Assembly: GCA_017416445.1 (NCBI GenBank)
Contig: JAFQCJ010000054.1
Span: 1-41,501, forward strand
From: Oscillospiraceae bacterium
GTDB taxonomy: Bacteria > Bacillota > Clostridia > Oscillospirales > Oscillospiraceae
Direction of reading: 5' to 3'
Length of the DNA stretch: 41,501 nucleotides
The notes beneath the pieces are model-generated. The model was not told where the DNA came from, did not search any database, and saw only the letters and a program-made list of their open reading frames with translations. Below, piece after piece: positions 23,912 to 32,604 of this stretch (position 1 is its first letter; the number at the start of each line of letters is the position of its first letter). Both the position numbers and the translations under genes were made by a program.

Positions 23912-25456
23912 TCAGTCCTCCTCCGGAAACATCATGGCTTCCATATATGCATCGTTAAACTCCGGCAGGCCGGAGAGTTCCTTGTAGTCCATAGTCTCCT
24001 GCAATCTGGCAAGACGCGCTCTTGCCTCCTCCGATACCAGCGCCATCTGCGCACCCAGTGCCGCTGTGTTGCCCACAGCACGGGTGCAGTGAAGCAGTTC
24101 GGCGGGGATGAGCCCGATCCGCGCGGCACTCTCAGGGCGGATAAAGCTGCCGAATCCTCCGGCCAGCAACAGGGCGTCGATACCTTCAAAGCCCACACCG
24201 TAAGCGTCGATCAGGATCTGCACACCGGCGGCGATCGCACCTTTGCCCAGCTGCAGCTTGCGCACATCCCCCTGTGCCACCCACACCTGTTCGGTAAGGC
24301 GGAAAGCGGGTTCTCCGTCCTCCAGCAAGAAGAGGTAGGGTCTGGCCTCCTGGGGGATCTCGTCTTCATCCTCCTCGGCGTCCAGCATACGGCCCGTCTC
24401 GTCCACTGCACCGAGATGCAGCATCACCGCCATGGCATCAATAAGGCCAGAGCCGCACAGTCCTACCGCTTCACCACCGCCGATAACGCCGCAGCAGAGC
24501 TTCTCACCGTCCCACTCCACAGAGGAGATGGCACCGGCTGCTGCCGTCATCCCACAGGAAATCTGAGCACCCTCAAAGGCGGGGCCTGCCGCCGTGGAGC
24601 AGCAGACAAAATGCTCACCGCAGCCCAGGGCCATCTCACCGTTGGTACCCACATCAATCAGCAGCGTAGGCTTTTCGGCCCTGTCCAGATCCGCAGCCAG
24701 CACATCGGCAGTAATGTCGCCGCCTACATAGCCGGAGATAGCGGGAGCGATGTATACCTTTCCTGGGAAGGGCAATCCGAGGGCAGCGGCATCCCACTCG
24801 TCGCCGAAGCGGGACAGGGGTGTAAAGGGAGAGACGCCGATACCGTCGGGGGCAAGGCCCGTCAGCAGATGGCACATAGTGGTGTTGGCAGCGATGGACA
24901 TACAGGAGATGTCTGCCACAGCAACTCCGGCAGAGGCGCACAGAGCGGTAATCATTCGACGCAGCTGCCCGGTAATAGCGGCAGTCAGTGCTCCACGACG
25001 GCCCTCCATAGATGCCTTGATCCGGGCGATGACATCGCCGCCGTAGGGGCGTTGGGCGTTGCCCTCGCCCACGGTGGCCAGCTTTTTTCCGCTGGCAAGG
25101 TCCATAAGGTGGCACACCACGGTAGTCGTACCAATATCGCAGGCCACACCATAGCCCGCCAATCCGGGATCCGGTACCAGGACTTCGGCATCATCTTCAG
25201 CCCGCAGCTGCACCTCCAGAGGTGAGGCTGCAGGGACACGCACCGTCATACCGTCCTCGGCGGCGGTGCGACAGGCCAGCACTGCCTGTTCCCCTGTCTC
25301 CGTCACCAGATAGACGGTGCATTTTTCACAGGTGCCCTGCCCGCCGCAAGGGGCATGGACCGGCACATTCTCACCGCGGATGACCTCCAGCAGCGTCTGG
25401 CCATCGACAAAAGAGATGGTTGTGGTATTGTCGTTACATAAAACGGTAATGGTCAT
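23912..25456 (-). CDS. RACo-like corrinoid reductive activator (ASKHA, DUF4445)
   Basis: Uses ATP to drive reduction of Co(II) to Co(I) in a corrinoid protein that has lost its active state. The 514-residue protein has an N-terminal plant-type [2Fe-2S] ferredoxin domain (Cys37, Cys43, Cys46, Cys62), a short linker, and an ASKHA ATPase-like region. In that region GYGVACDIGTTTVVCHLMDL is the first phosphate loop and LIDVGTNGEMALG the second. The obvious client is the corrinoid protein at 20412-21044. It lies 25 nt after galT with no terminator between, so it appears to be transcribed with sugar genes. Confidence 0.92.
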   Translation of the reverse strand: MTITVLCNDNTTTISFVDGQTLLEVIRGENVPVHAPCGGQGTCEKCTVYLVTETGEQAVLACRTAAEDGMTVRVPAASPLEVQLRAEDDAEVLVPDPGLAGYGVACDIGTTTVVCHLMDLASGKKLATVGEGNAQRPYGGDVIARIKASMEGRRGALTAAITGQLRRMITALCASAGVAVADISCMSIAANTTMCHLLTGLAPDGIGVSPFTPLSRFGDEWDAAALGLPFPGKVYIAPAISGYVGGDITADVLAADLDRAEKPTLLIDVGTNGEMALGCGEHFVCCSTAAGPAFEGAQISCGMTAAAGAISSVEWDGEKLCCGVIGGGEAVGLCGSGLIDAMAVMLHLGAVDETGRMLDAEEDEDEIPQEARPYLFLLEDGEPAFRLTEQVWVAQGDVRKLQLGKGAIAAGVQILIDAYGVGFEGIDALLLAGGFGSFIRPESAARIGLIPAELLHCTRAVGNTAALGAQMALVSEEARARLARLQETMDYKELSGLPEFNDAYMEAMMFPEED

Positions 25457-25481
25457 AGGGTTTTCCTCCCGTTACGATTGC

Positions 25482-26972
25482 TCAAACAGAGTTCAAAAAG
25501 CGCAGGAACGCTGCCTTGCCCTCTTCATTGCGGGCGTAGACCCCTGCGTGCTCCAGCACGCGGGCAAAGACCTTTCCCGTCTCCTGCTGCACAATGGACA
25601 GGGCGTTATCGGCGGTGATGGTATACCGATGGCGGAAGTTCTCGGCCCAGTCGGCATGTTTCTCCGTCAGCGCATTGCTACGCAGGTCCCATCCCTCCAC
25701 CAGTGCCTCAGCCACAGCAGAAAGTTCCTCCTTCAACCGCGCCGGCAACACTGCAAGGCCCATCACCTCAATAAGGCCGATGTTCTCCTTCTTGATGTGG
25801 TGGAGTTCTGCGTGGGGATGGTAGAGGCCCAATGGATGCTCGGCGGTGGTAAGGTTGTTACGCAGCACCAGATCCAGCTCATACTTTCCCGCCCGCATAC
25901 GGGCGATGGGGGTGATGGTATTGTGAGGCTCTCCCTCTGTCTCGGCGTAGATGACGGCTGCCTCATCGGTATAGCCCCGCCACGCCGACAAGATCTTCTC
26001 CGCCAGATCGGTAAGTCTTTCACGGTTTTCACAGGTAAGGCGCACCACCGACATGGGCCAGCGGACAATGCCCGCCGCCACATCCTCAAAGCCGCAGAAA
26101 GTGACGGGCGTTTCCACCGGTGCCCGCTCCATGGCGAAGGTATAGCATCCGCCCTGAAAATGGTCGTGGGCGAGAATAGAGCCGCCTACGATGGGGAGAT
26201 CGGCATTGGATCCCACAAAATAATGGGGAAACTGGCTGACAAAGTCCAGTATCTTTTCAAAGCAGGCCCGATCTATTTTCATGGGAGTATGTTCACTGCT
26301 GAGACAGATGCAATGCTCGTTATAGTAAACATAGGGGGAATACTGCAGAAACCACGGTGCGCCGTGGATGGTAAGGGGCACCATGCGGTGGTTCTGGCGG
26401 GCAGGGTGGTTCACCCGTCCCGCGTAACCCTCATTCTCCACACACAGCAGGCACCTGGGATAGTCGGAGGCAGGCAGATCACGGGCGGCAGCAATGGCCT
26501 TAGGATCTTTCTCGGGCTTGGACAGGTTGATGGTGATGTCCATCTCCCCATATTCCGTCTCGCTCTTCCACTGTACATCCTTCCTGATACGGTCGCGGCG
26601 GATGTAGTTGGTATCCTGGCTGAACTGATAGTACCAGTCCGTCGCCTTTTTGGGATCTTCCGCCCGCAGCGCCTCAAAAGTTGCGATCACCTGTCCGGGG
26701 CGTGGAGTCAGCCGTCCCATCAGCGCCGTGTCGAAGAGGTCGCGGTAAACAACACTGTTCTCCTGCAGCACACCCCGGGCATAGGCATCCTCTGTCAGCG
26801 TGTCCAGCACAGCAGGCAGGTCGATGGTGTCCCAATGGCACTGCGGGTCGGTGTAGCTGTCTCGCTGCAGCACCTCCAAAATACCGTTAATGGCCCATGT
26901 ATATTCGCTCTTCTCAATAAGGCCCTTTTCCAACGCATATTGCGCCAGCTGAGAAATGGCATGATCGATCAT
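25482..26972 (-). CDS. galT: UDP-glucose-hexose-1-phosphate uridylyltransferase (GalT, type 2)
   Basis: Exchanges galactose 1-phosphate for glucose 1-phosphate on UDP-glucose in the Leloir pathway. The 496-residue protein belongs to the longer Firmicute GalT class. Typical blocks are SDYPRCLLCVENEGYAGRVNHPARQNHR, with metal-binding cysteines, and LPIVGGSILAHDHFQGG, with the His-rich active-site region. It starts 12 nt after galK. No galE is nearby, so the epimerase needed to finish the pathway must lie elsewhere. Confidence 0.95.
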   Translation of the reverse strand: MIDHAISQLAQYALEKGLIEKSEYTWAINGILEVLQRDSYTDPQCHWDTIDLPAVLDTLTEDAYARGVLQENSVVYRDLFDTALMGRLTPRPGQVIATFEALRAEDPKKATDWYYQFSQDTNYIRRDRIRKDVQWKSETEYGEMDITINLSKPEKDPKAIAAARDLPASDYPRCLLCVENEGYAGRVNHPARQNHRMVPLTIHGAPWFLQYSPYVYYNEHCICLSSEHTPMKIDRACFEKILDFVSQFPHYFVGSNADLPIVGGSILAHDHFQGGCYTFAMERAPVETPVTFCGFEDVAAGIVRWPMSVVRLTCENRERLTDLAEKILSAWRGYTDEAAVIYAETEGEPHNTITPIARMRAGKYELDLVLRNNLTTAEHPLGLYHPHAELHHIKKENIGLIEVMGLAVLPARLKEELSAVAEALVEGWDLRSNALTEKHADWAENFRHRYTITADNALSIVQQETGKVFARVLEHAGVYARNEEGKAAFLRFLNSV

Positions 26973-26984
26973 ACACTCACCTCA

Positions 26985-28277
26985 TTACGGAATCAGCACA
27001 CAGCCGCCTGTAGGACGAATGTGCATCACATGACAGGTACCTGCACCCAGCATTTCCTCCATCCCGGTGCGGAAACGGGGCAGCAGATCCTCAGGCACAA
27101 AGGCCTGCACCGTCCCGGCAAAGCCGCCGCCGTGGACGCGGATGGCACCGCGGCCTTCCAGCAGCTGCGCCCCCAGCGCAAGGGCCAGAGAAACAGCCTG
27201 CTTACGGGGTTCTTCCACAGACCAGATATTCTGCAGCATGGTTGCCGAGGAGTGGCCCGACGCCTTCACCAGTTCCAAAAAGGCGGTAAAATCCCCCTGC
27301 TTCAGTGCCGCCGCTTCTGCTTCAGCACGGTGGTTTTCATCAAAGAAGTGCATGGCCCGCAGCACAGCGCGGTCACCGCATTGGGCACGCAGCGGGGATA
27401 TTGCCGCGCGGAAGTCCGCCTCCGCCACCTCCCGAAGGACCGGCTTGCCGAAATACGCTGCCACCGCACCCATCTCGCGGGTGATTGCGGCATAATCATC
27501 GGTAAGATCCGCATGGTCGGAGACGGTGTCGATGATACACAGGGCATGGCCGCAGCTGGAAAAATCAAAGTTCACTTTTTCCACCGCAGGGGCGGAGGGA
27601 TCGGCAAAGTCAATGGCGACGATGCCGCCCACAGAGGAGGCCATCTGGTCCATGAGACCACAGGGCTTGCCGAAGTAGACATTCTCGGCGTACTGGCCCA
27701 CCTTGGCAATCGCCACGGCATCCAGCCCACCGCCGCCAAAGTAGTTGATGATATTTCCGATAAGCACCTCATAAGCTGCCGAGGAGGATAAGCCGGAACC
27801 CGAGAGGACCGAAGAGCATACACAGGCATCAAATCCTGCAATTTTGCAGCCCAGCTCCTGCATCCCGGCCGCCATGCCCCGAACCAGCGCTGTCGAAGTG
27901 CCCCGCTCCTCTTCGCAGGGGAGCAGATGGGACAGAGAAAGCTCCAGCGGAGGAAAGCCCTCGGAGACGATACGCACCCTGTCGGTACCGTTGGGAGCAG
28001 CACAGGCCAGCATATCCACATCCACACTACCGCAGAGGACGCAGCCATGCTGATGGTCGGTGTGATTGCCGCCGATCTCCGTTCTGCCGGGGGCACTGAA
28101 CAAAGCAGCGTTTTCAGAAGAGGCAAAGGTCTGTTCAAACAGCTCTGCCACACCGATGGCACGGTCTCTGCCTCGCGTTACGCTCCTCTCCGTGCCGTCC
28201 AGGGCATAGAGAAAACGCAGCGTATCGTCATAGACTCCCGCCCGCAGCTGGCGGAGCAGGGTGTTGGTCTTGCTCAT
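26985..28277 (-). CDS. galK: Galactokinase
   Basis: Phosphorylates galactose at C1. The 430-residue GHMP kinase opens with the galactose signature SAPGRTEIGGNHTDHQHG (usually GRVNLIGEHTDYN). The ATP loop is VLSGSGLSSSAAYEVLIG and the C-terminal motif is GAIRVHGGGFAGTVQAF. The TEIGGNHTDHQ variant occurs in clostridial homologues and may shift sugar preference. AAGGAG precedes the ATG. It sits between the GH13 glucosidase (12 nt upstream) and galT. Confidence 0.94.
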   Translation of the reverse strand: MSKTNTLLRQLRAGVYDDTLRFLYALDGTERSVTRGRDRAIGVAELFEQTFASSENAALFSAPGRTEIGGNHTDHQHGCVLCGSVDVDMLACAAPNGTDRVRIVSEGFPPLELSLSHLLPCEEERGTSTALVRGMAAGMQELGCKIAGFDACVCSSVLSGSGLSSSAAYEVLIGNIINYFGGGGLDAVAIAKVGQYAENVYFGKPCGLMDQMASSVGGIVAIDFADPSAPAVEKVNFDFSSCGHALCIIDTVSDHADLTDDYAAITREMGAVAAYFGKPVLREVAEADFRAAISPLRAQCGDRAVLRAMHFFDENHRAEAEAAALKQGDFTAFLELVKASGHSSATMLQNIWSVEEPRKQAVSLALALGAQLLEGRGAIRVHGGGFAGTVQAFVPEDLLPRFRTGMEEMLGAGTCHVMHIRPTGGCVLIP

Positions 28278-28289
28278 GATGTTCTCTCC

Positions 28290-29939
28290 TTATTGCTGCA
28301 CGCGGTACACGCGGCACTCGTAGGGTCGCAGGATACTGCTGTTGTTCTCGTAGTTCCCCAGCAGCAGCTCTGCCGAGGCAAGGTCAAAACTACGGGGTAT
28401 TTTCATCTTCACGGGCTTGTCCGCAAAAGAACACACCACCAGCAGGTGCTCTCCCTCCGTCTCTCTGCTGTAGACATAGAGCTTGCTGTGGAGGGGGAAG
28501 TGGTCGCGATAAGTTCCGTATCGCACCGACTTGAGCGTTTTTCGCAGGGCAATGGCCTTGCGGTAGAAGTGAAGAATGGAGTCAGGGTCGGATTCCTGCG
28601 CCGCTACATTGATTTCTCTATAGTTCTCGTTGACATAGAACCAGGGTGTCCCCGTGGTAAATCCCGCGTTGGCACTGTCATCCCACTGGACAGGGGTGCG
28701 GGCGGAATCCCGGGAGGAGCGCCACATCTTCCGAAGCCGCACTTTCTCCGTTTTTTTGAGATTGCTGTGGGCGTAGTTGTAGCGGGTCTGCACATCCTCG
28801 TACATCTCGGCATTTTCAGGCTGCCAGTTCAGCATACCGATCTCCTGTCCCTGATAGAGAAAGGGTGTGCCCTGCTGGAAGAGATAGCTGACGGCCAGCG
28901 TCTTGCCGCTCTCCTTCCAGTACCGTTCGCTGCCGTAGCGGGAGATGATACGGGGATGATCGTGGTTCTCCAGATAGAGCATATTCCACGCCCTGCCCGC
29001 CAGCTTATACTGCCACTGGGAAAAGGCGTGCTTCATCCGCCGCAGGGAAAACGGCATGGGCAGGTAGTCGGTAAAGAGGCAGTCGGCGCACTGGCTCTGG
29101 AACTGGATCATCATGTCGATCTGTCCCTGTGTCTCATCAATATACTTCAGGGCCTGCTTAGGCCACACCAGCGGTGCCTCGGCAAGGGTGAAGCAGTCGT
29201 AGTGGTCAAAGACATCCCGCTTGAACTCCGCCAGATACTCATGGATATGAGGGCCGTGATTATAGTGGGGCATTCCTTTGTAAATGGGGAATAGATGGTC
29301 GTTGGGAAGCCCCTCTTTTTTGGAGATGTAGGTGATGACATCCTCCCGGAAGCCATCCACACCCATATCCAGCCAGAAGCGCAAAATCTTCTTCACCTCC
29401 TCGCGGACGAGGGGGTTATCCATATTGAGGTCCGGCTGCTTCACAGCAAAGAGGTGGAGATAGTACTCTCCCCGCACCTCGTCATAAGTCCACGCCTTTC
29501 CCTCGAAGTTGCTGTCCCAGTTATTGGGCAGCTTTCCGTCAGGTCTGGCGGGACGCCAGATGTAGTAGTCGGTATAGGGTTCGATGCGCCGGCGGCTCTT
29601 TTGAAACCACTCGTGCTCGTCGCTGGTGTGATTCACCACCAGATCCATCAGCAGTTTCATGCCCCGTCGGTGGCAGCCCTCCAGCACTTGACCAAAGGCC
29701 TCCATGCCGCCGAACTCGGGGGCGATATCCATGTAATCGGCAATGTCGTAACCGCAGTCGGCACCGGGAGAGGGATAAATGGGGGAGAACCAGATGCCGT
29801 CACAGCCCAGAGACTGAATGTAGTCCAGCTTCTCCAGCACGCCCCAGAGATCGCCCATGCCGTCGCCGTTGCCATCCTTGAAGCTGCGGGGCCAGATCTG
29901 GTAAAACACCATATCCTTATACCAGCGATTCCGTTCCAT
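28290..29939 (-). CDS. GH13 alpha-glucosidase (oligo-1,6-glucosidase type)
   Basis: A cytoplasmic glycoside hydrolase of 549 residues, GH13 subfamily 31-like. The conserved regions are DLVVNHTSDEHEWF (region I), GVDGFREDVI with the nucleophile Asp (region II), LAEAP with the acid/base Glu (region III) and LENHDHPR (region IV, usually NHDQPR). There is no signal peptide, so it acts on imported sugars. As first gene of the operon with galK and galT, and divergent from a GPH symporter, it probably releases monosaccharide from an imported alpha-linked disaccharide or oligosaccharide. The exact substrate is not readable. Confidence 0.93.
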   Translation of the reverse strand: MERNRWYKDMVFYQIWPRSFKDGNGDGMGDLWGVLEKLDYIQSLGCDGIWFSPIYPSPGADCGYDIADYMDIAPEFGGMEAFGQVLEGCHRRGMKLLMDLVVNHTSDEHEWFQKSRRRIEPYTDYYIWRPARPDGKLPNNWDSNFEGKAWTYDEVRGEYYLHLFAVKQPDLNMDNPLVREEVKKILRFWLDMGVDGFREDVITYISKKEGLPNDHLFPIYKGMPHYNHGPHIHEYLAEFKRDVFDHYDCFTLAEAPLVWPKQALKYIDETQGQIDMMIQFQSQCADCLFTDYLPMPFSLRRMKHAFSQWQYKLAGRAWNMLYLENHDHPRIISRYGSERYWKESGKTLAVSYLFQQGTPFLYQGQEIGMLNWQPENAEMYEDVQTRYNYAHSNLKKTEKVRLRKMWRSSRDSARTPVQWDDSANAGFTTGTPWFYVNENYREINVAAQESDPDSILHFYRKAIALRKTLKSVRYGTYRDHFPLHSKLYVYSRETEGEHLLVVCSFADKPVKMKIPRSFDLASAELLLGNYENNSSILRPYECRVYRVQQ

Positions 29940-29966
29940 GCGCCCATCCCCCTTTCATTTTTCTAC

Positions 29967-29995
29967 ACTATACCACACTTTTGCTCCGCTGTCAT
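29967..29995 (-). promoter_or_regulatory. Promoter of the GH13-galK-galT operon
   Basis: On the minus strand ATGACA, 17 bp, TATAGT, with TGG before the -10 (extended -10). It is divergent from the symporter promoter, with 12 bp between the -35 boxes. TGTCAT occurs twice in this gap and could be an operator half-site. Confidence 0.7.
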
Positions 29996-30007
29996 CATCA
30001 ACTGTCA

Positions 30008-30036
30008 TTGACGGACGGTACGGAAGCTGATAAAAT
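30008..30036 (+). promoter_or_regulatory. Promoter of the GPH symporter gene
   Basis: TTGACG, 17 bp, TAAAAT, with TGA before the -10 (extended -10). Confidence 0.8.
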
Positions 30037-30071
30037 GGGAAAAAACCGTGTATTTTCCATGGGGGATTCTG

Positions 30072-31427
30072 ATGATGAAAAATCCGGACAACCGTAACCG
30101 TGTATACTTTGGCCTCGGCACCGTAGGCAGAGATATGTTCTACGCCTTTGAGTCCAACACACTGCTGTTTTTCCTCTCCGATGTGCTGTCTCTTCCGGTA
30201 TGGGTCTTTGCCGCTGCCAGCATGATTCTGTCGGTATTGCGTATCTTTGACGCCTTTAATGATCCCATTACCGGCCTTGTCATTGACAATATCCGCTCTC
30301 CGTGGGGCAAGTTCAAGCCTGCGATCCTGGTGGGCGGCATCTTCAGCGCCATCTTTGCGGTGGTGCTCTTCTCCGGTATCGGTGAGGGCTGGACTTTCGT
30401 TATTCTTTTCGGTCTTGCCTATTTCCTGTGGGATGTGGCCTACGGTATCAACGACATCGGATACTGGACGCTGCTGCCGGTGCTGTCCTCTGACCAGAAG
30501 CAGCGGGAGCGGACCGGTGCGTTTGCCCGTATCTGCGCCAATATTGGTATGTATATCGTCATGGTGGCCTGGCAGCCCGTGACCGCTGCCCTTGGCAACA
30601 CCCCGCAGGTATGGTTCTGGTGTTCTGTGGTGCTGGCTGTCATCTTCCTCCTGGGCCTCCTCTTCCCCTTGTTGGGCATCCGGGAAAAGCGGCTTGCCCC
30701 TGAGCAGCAGGAATCCACCACCCTCCGCCAGATGGTACGGGCACTGGTGGGCAACGACCAGCTCATGTGGACCACGCTGGCCATGGGCCTGTTTATGGTG
30801 GGCTACTGTACCACGGTAAACTTCGCCATTTATTACATGAAGTACCTCTTCGGCAACGAGAGTATGTATGTGGTGCTGGTTGCCGTAGTGGGCGTGGCCC
30901 AGTTGGGCACCCTGTCGGTCTATCCCCATGTAGCCGGGAAGCTGAACCGCCGCCAGCTCTATACACTGGGCACGGCACTGGTGGTGTTGGGCTATGTGGT
31001 GTTCTTTTTCGCCGAGGTCTCCCTCCTGCTCATCGCCCTGGCGGCGGTGCTGGTGTTCGTAGGACAGGCCTTTATCCAGACTTTGATGCTGATGTTCCTG
31101 GCCGACACGGTGGAATACGGACACTGGAAGCTGGGTAAGAAGAATGAGGCCATTACCTTCTCCATTCAACCCTTTATCAACAAAATCGGCGGTGCTCTCG
31201 CCACCGGTATCGTCAGCCTGACCCTCATTGTTTCCGGTATCAAGATCGATGGCGGCACCGCCGAGACCATTGATGCCGGCGGCAAGATGCTGGTTAAGGG
31301 ATCCATGTTCTTCCTGCCTCTTCTCATGATCGTAGTGGGCTATGTGGTATACTTGAAGAAATACAAAATCGACGAACAGCGCTACGCCCAGATCCTGAAA
31401 GATCTGGAAGAGAGAGAACAGGTCTAA
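30072..31427 (+). CDS. GPH-family glycoside/cation symporter
   Basis: Imports a glycoside with Na+ or H+. The 451-residue protein has about 12 membrane helices. It starts with the GPH signature RVYFGLGTVGRDMFYAFESNTLLFFLSDVL and carries RIFDAFNDPITGLVIDNIRSPWGKFKPAIL, the DxxxDP-like cation and sugar motif of MelB relatives. ADTVEYGHWKLGKKNEAITFSIQPFINKIGGA near the end is also typical. A GGGGGA site fits the ATG at 30072 or 30075; an earlier in-frame start has none. It is divergent from the GH13-galK-galT operon and very likely feeds it. It ends at a terminator shared with tRNA-Leu. Confidence 0.93.
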   Translation: MMKNPDNRNRVYFGLGTVGRDMFYAFESNTLLFFLSDVLSLPVWVFAAASMILSVLRIFDAFNDPITGLVIDNIRSPWGKFKPAILVGGIFSAIFAVVLFSGIGEGWTFVILFGLAYFLWDVAYGINDIGYWTLLPVLSSDQKQRERTGAFARICANIGMYIVMVAWQPVTAALGNTPQVWFWCSVVLAVIFLLGLLFPLLGIREKRLAPEQQESTTLRQMVRALVGNDQLMWTTLAMGLFMVGYCTTVNFAIYYMKYLFGNESMYVVLVAVVGVAQLGTLSVYPHVAGKLNRRQLYTLGTALVVLGYVVFFFAEVSLLLIALAAVLVFVGQAFIQTLMLMFLADTVEYGHWKLGKKNEAITFSIQPFINKIGGALATGIVSLTLIVSGIKIDGGTAETIDAGGKMLVKGSMFFLPLLMIVVGYVVYLKKYKIDEQRYAQILKDLEEREQV

Positions 31428-31432
31428 AACAC

Positions 31433-31469
31433 AAAAATCCAGACACCCGAATGGGTATCTGGATTTTTT
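31433..31469. terminator. Bidirectional terminator shared by the symporter and tRNA-Leu
   Basis: The arms AAAAATCCAGACACCC and GGGTATCTGGATTTTT (one mismatch) with a GAAT loop. A run of T follows on each strand, so it ends both the symporter message and the convergent tRNA transcript. Confidence 0.92.
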
Positions 31470-31552
31470 GGTGCGCCTGAAGGGACTCGAACCCACACGC
31501 CGGAAGCACGGGAACCTAAATCCCGCATGTCTACCAATTCCATCACAGGCGC
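31469..31552 (-). tRNA. tRNA-Leu (anticodon UAG)
   Basis: Read on the minus strand, GCGCCTG pairs with CAGGCGC as acceptor stem, followed by discriminator A and an encoded CCA (31471-31469). The D-arm region contains ATTGGTAGAC. The anticodon arm is CGGGA, loop TTTAGGT, TCCCG, giving anticodon TAG. A long class II variable arm (about GTGCTTCCGGCGT) and the TTCGAGTCC T-loop follow. These identify a leucine tRNA reading CUA and other CUN codons. It has its own promoter and terminator. Confidence 0.96.
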
Positions 31553-31575
31553 AAATTCTCTTCTGCAACAGATGT

Positions 31576-31604
31576 AGTTTACCACAAATATTGCCGCCTT
31601 GCAA
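31576..31604 (-). promoter_or_regulatory. Promoter of tRNA-Leu
   Basis: On the minus strand TTGCAA, 17 bp, TAAACT, with TGG before the -10. Transcription would start about 17 nt before the mature tRNA. Confidence 0.75.
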
Positions 31605-31719
31605 CGCCTTTTTCCTGCCAACTGGTACTATCAACAATCACAAAACTGGTCATTTTCATAGACCCACAGAGTCGATATACTGTAGCTTGCTGAACTGTAA
31701 AGAAACGCGAGGATACCGT

Positions 31720-32556
31720 ATGAAACGCATTGCCAGTATTCAGGATATCTCCTGTCTTGGACGCTGCTCACTGACGGTGGCACTGCCCGTTCTCTCCGCT
31801 ATGGGCGTGGAGTGCGGCATCATGCCCACCGCCGTATTGAGTGCCCACACCATGTTCCCCGGCTTTACCTGCGCCGACCTGACAGGAGAGCTGCTGCCCA
31901 TTGCGCAGCATTGGAAACACCAGAAAGTTCATCTTGATGCCATCTATACGGGGTATCTCGCCTCCACGGAACAGATAGAAACGGTGCTTTCCGTCATCGA
32001 CCTGCTCTCGGACGAGAACACACTGCTGTTTGTCGACCCCGCCATGGCCGACCACGGCAAGCTCTACGCCGCCTTTGGCCCGGAGTTCCCCGCCGAGATG
32101 GCCAAAGTGGTATCCCGTGCCCACATCACCGTCCCCAACATTACCGAGGCCTGTCTGATGACGGGTCGGGAGTACCGCACGGAATACGATGAGGCATACA
32201 TCCGCGATCTGCTGCAGGCCGTGGCAGCACTGGGCGCAAAAAAGGTGGTGCTGACCGGCGTGACCTTTGATGCAGACACCTTGGGCTGCATGGCCTATGA
32301 CAGTGAGACGGAGGAGTTTTTCTCTTACTTCAACCACCGCGACGGCGCCTCCTACCATGGCACCGGCGACATCTTCGCCGCCACCACTCTGGGTGGTATG
32401 ATGCGGGGCTTGAGCCTCTACGAGTCCCTCAGATTGGCAGTGGACTTTACACTGGAGACCATCCTCGTTACCCGCAGCGATCCCGATGCAGCATGGTACG
32501 GCGTGGAATTTGAGCGGGCGCTGCCCATGCTCTACAAGCGCCTCGGCGATGTATAA
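31720..32556 (+). CDS. pdxY: Pyridoxamine/pyridoxal kinase (PdxY type)
   Basis: Phosphorylates B6 vitamers in the salvage route to pyridoxal phosphate. The 278-residue ribokinase-superfamily protein begins RIASIQDISCLGRCSLTVALPVL, the N-terminal substrate region of the pyridoxal kinase group. VLTGVTFDADTLG and YHGTGDIFAATTLGGMM (catalytic Asp in GTGD) complete it. The open frame extends upstream into the tRNA, but the ATG at 31720 with GAGG before it gives the family's usual start. A TATACT at 31676-31681 may be its -10, though the -35 is poor. It is a single-gene unit ending at a strong hairpin. Confidence 0.9.
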   Translation: MKRIASIQDISCLGRCSLTVALPVLSAMGVECGIMPTAVLSAHTMFPGFTCADLTGELLPIAQHWKHQKVHLDAIYTGYLASTEQIETVLSVIDLLSDENTLLFVDPAMADHGKLYAAFGPEFPAEMAKVVSRAHITVPNITEACLMTGREYRTEYDEAYIRDLLQAVAALGAKKVVLTGVTFDADTLGCMAYDSETEEFFSYFNHRDGASYHGTGDIFAATTLGGMMRGLSLYESLRLAVDFTLETILVTRSDPDAAWYGVEFERALPMLYKRLGDV

Positions 32557-32563
32557 AAACCAC

Positions 32564-32603
32564 AAAAAGTTCCCTATTCACTGCGGAATAGGGAACTTTT
32601 TTA
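32564..32603. terminator. Bidirectional terminator between pdxY and ftsH
   Basis: AAAAAGTTCCCTATTC and GAATAGGGAACTTTTT form a perfect 16-bp stem with an ACTGCG loop. It serves the convergent pdxY and ftsH genes. Confidence 0.95.
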
Positions 32604-32604
32604 T

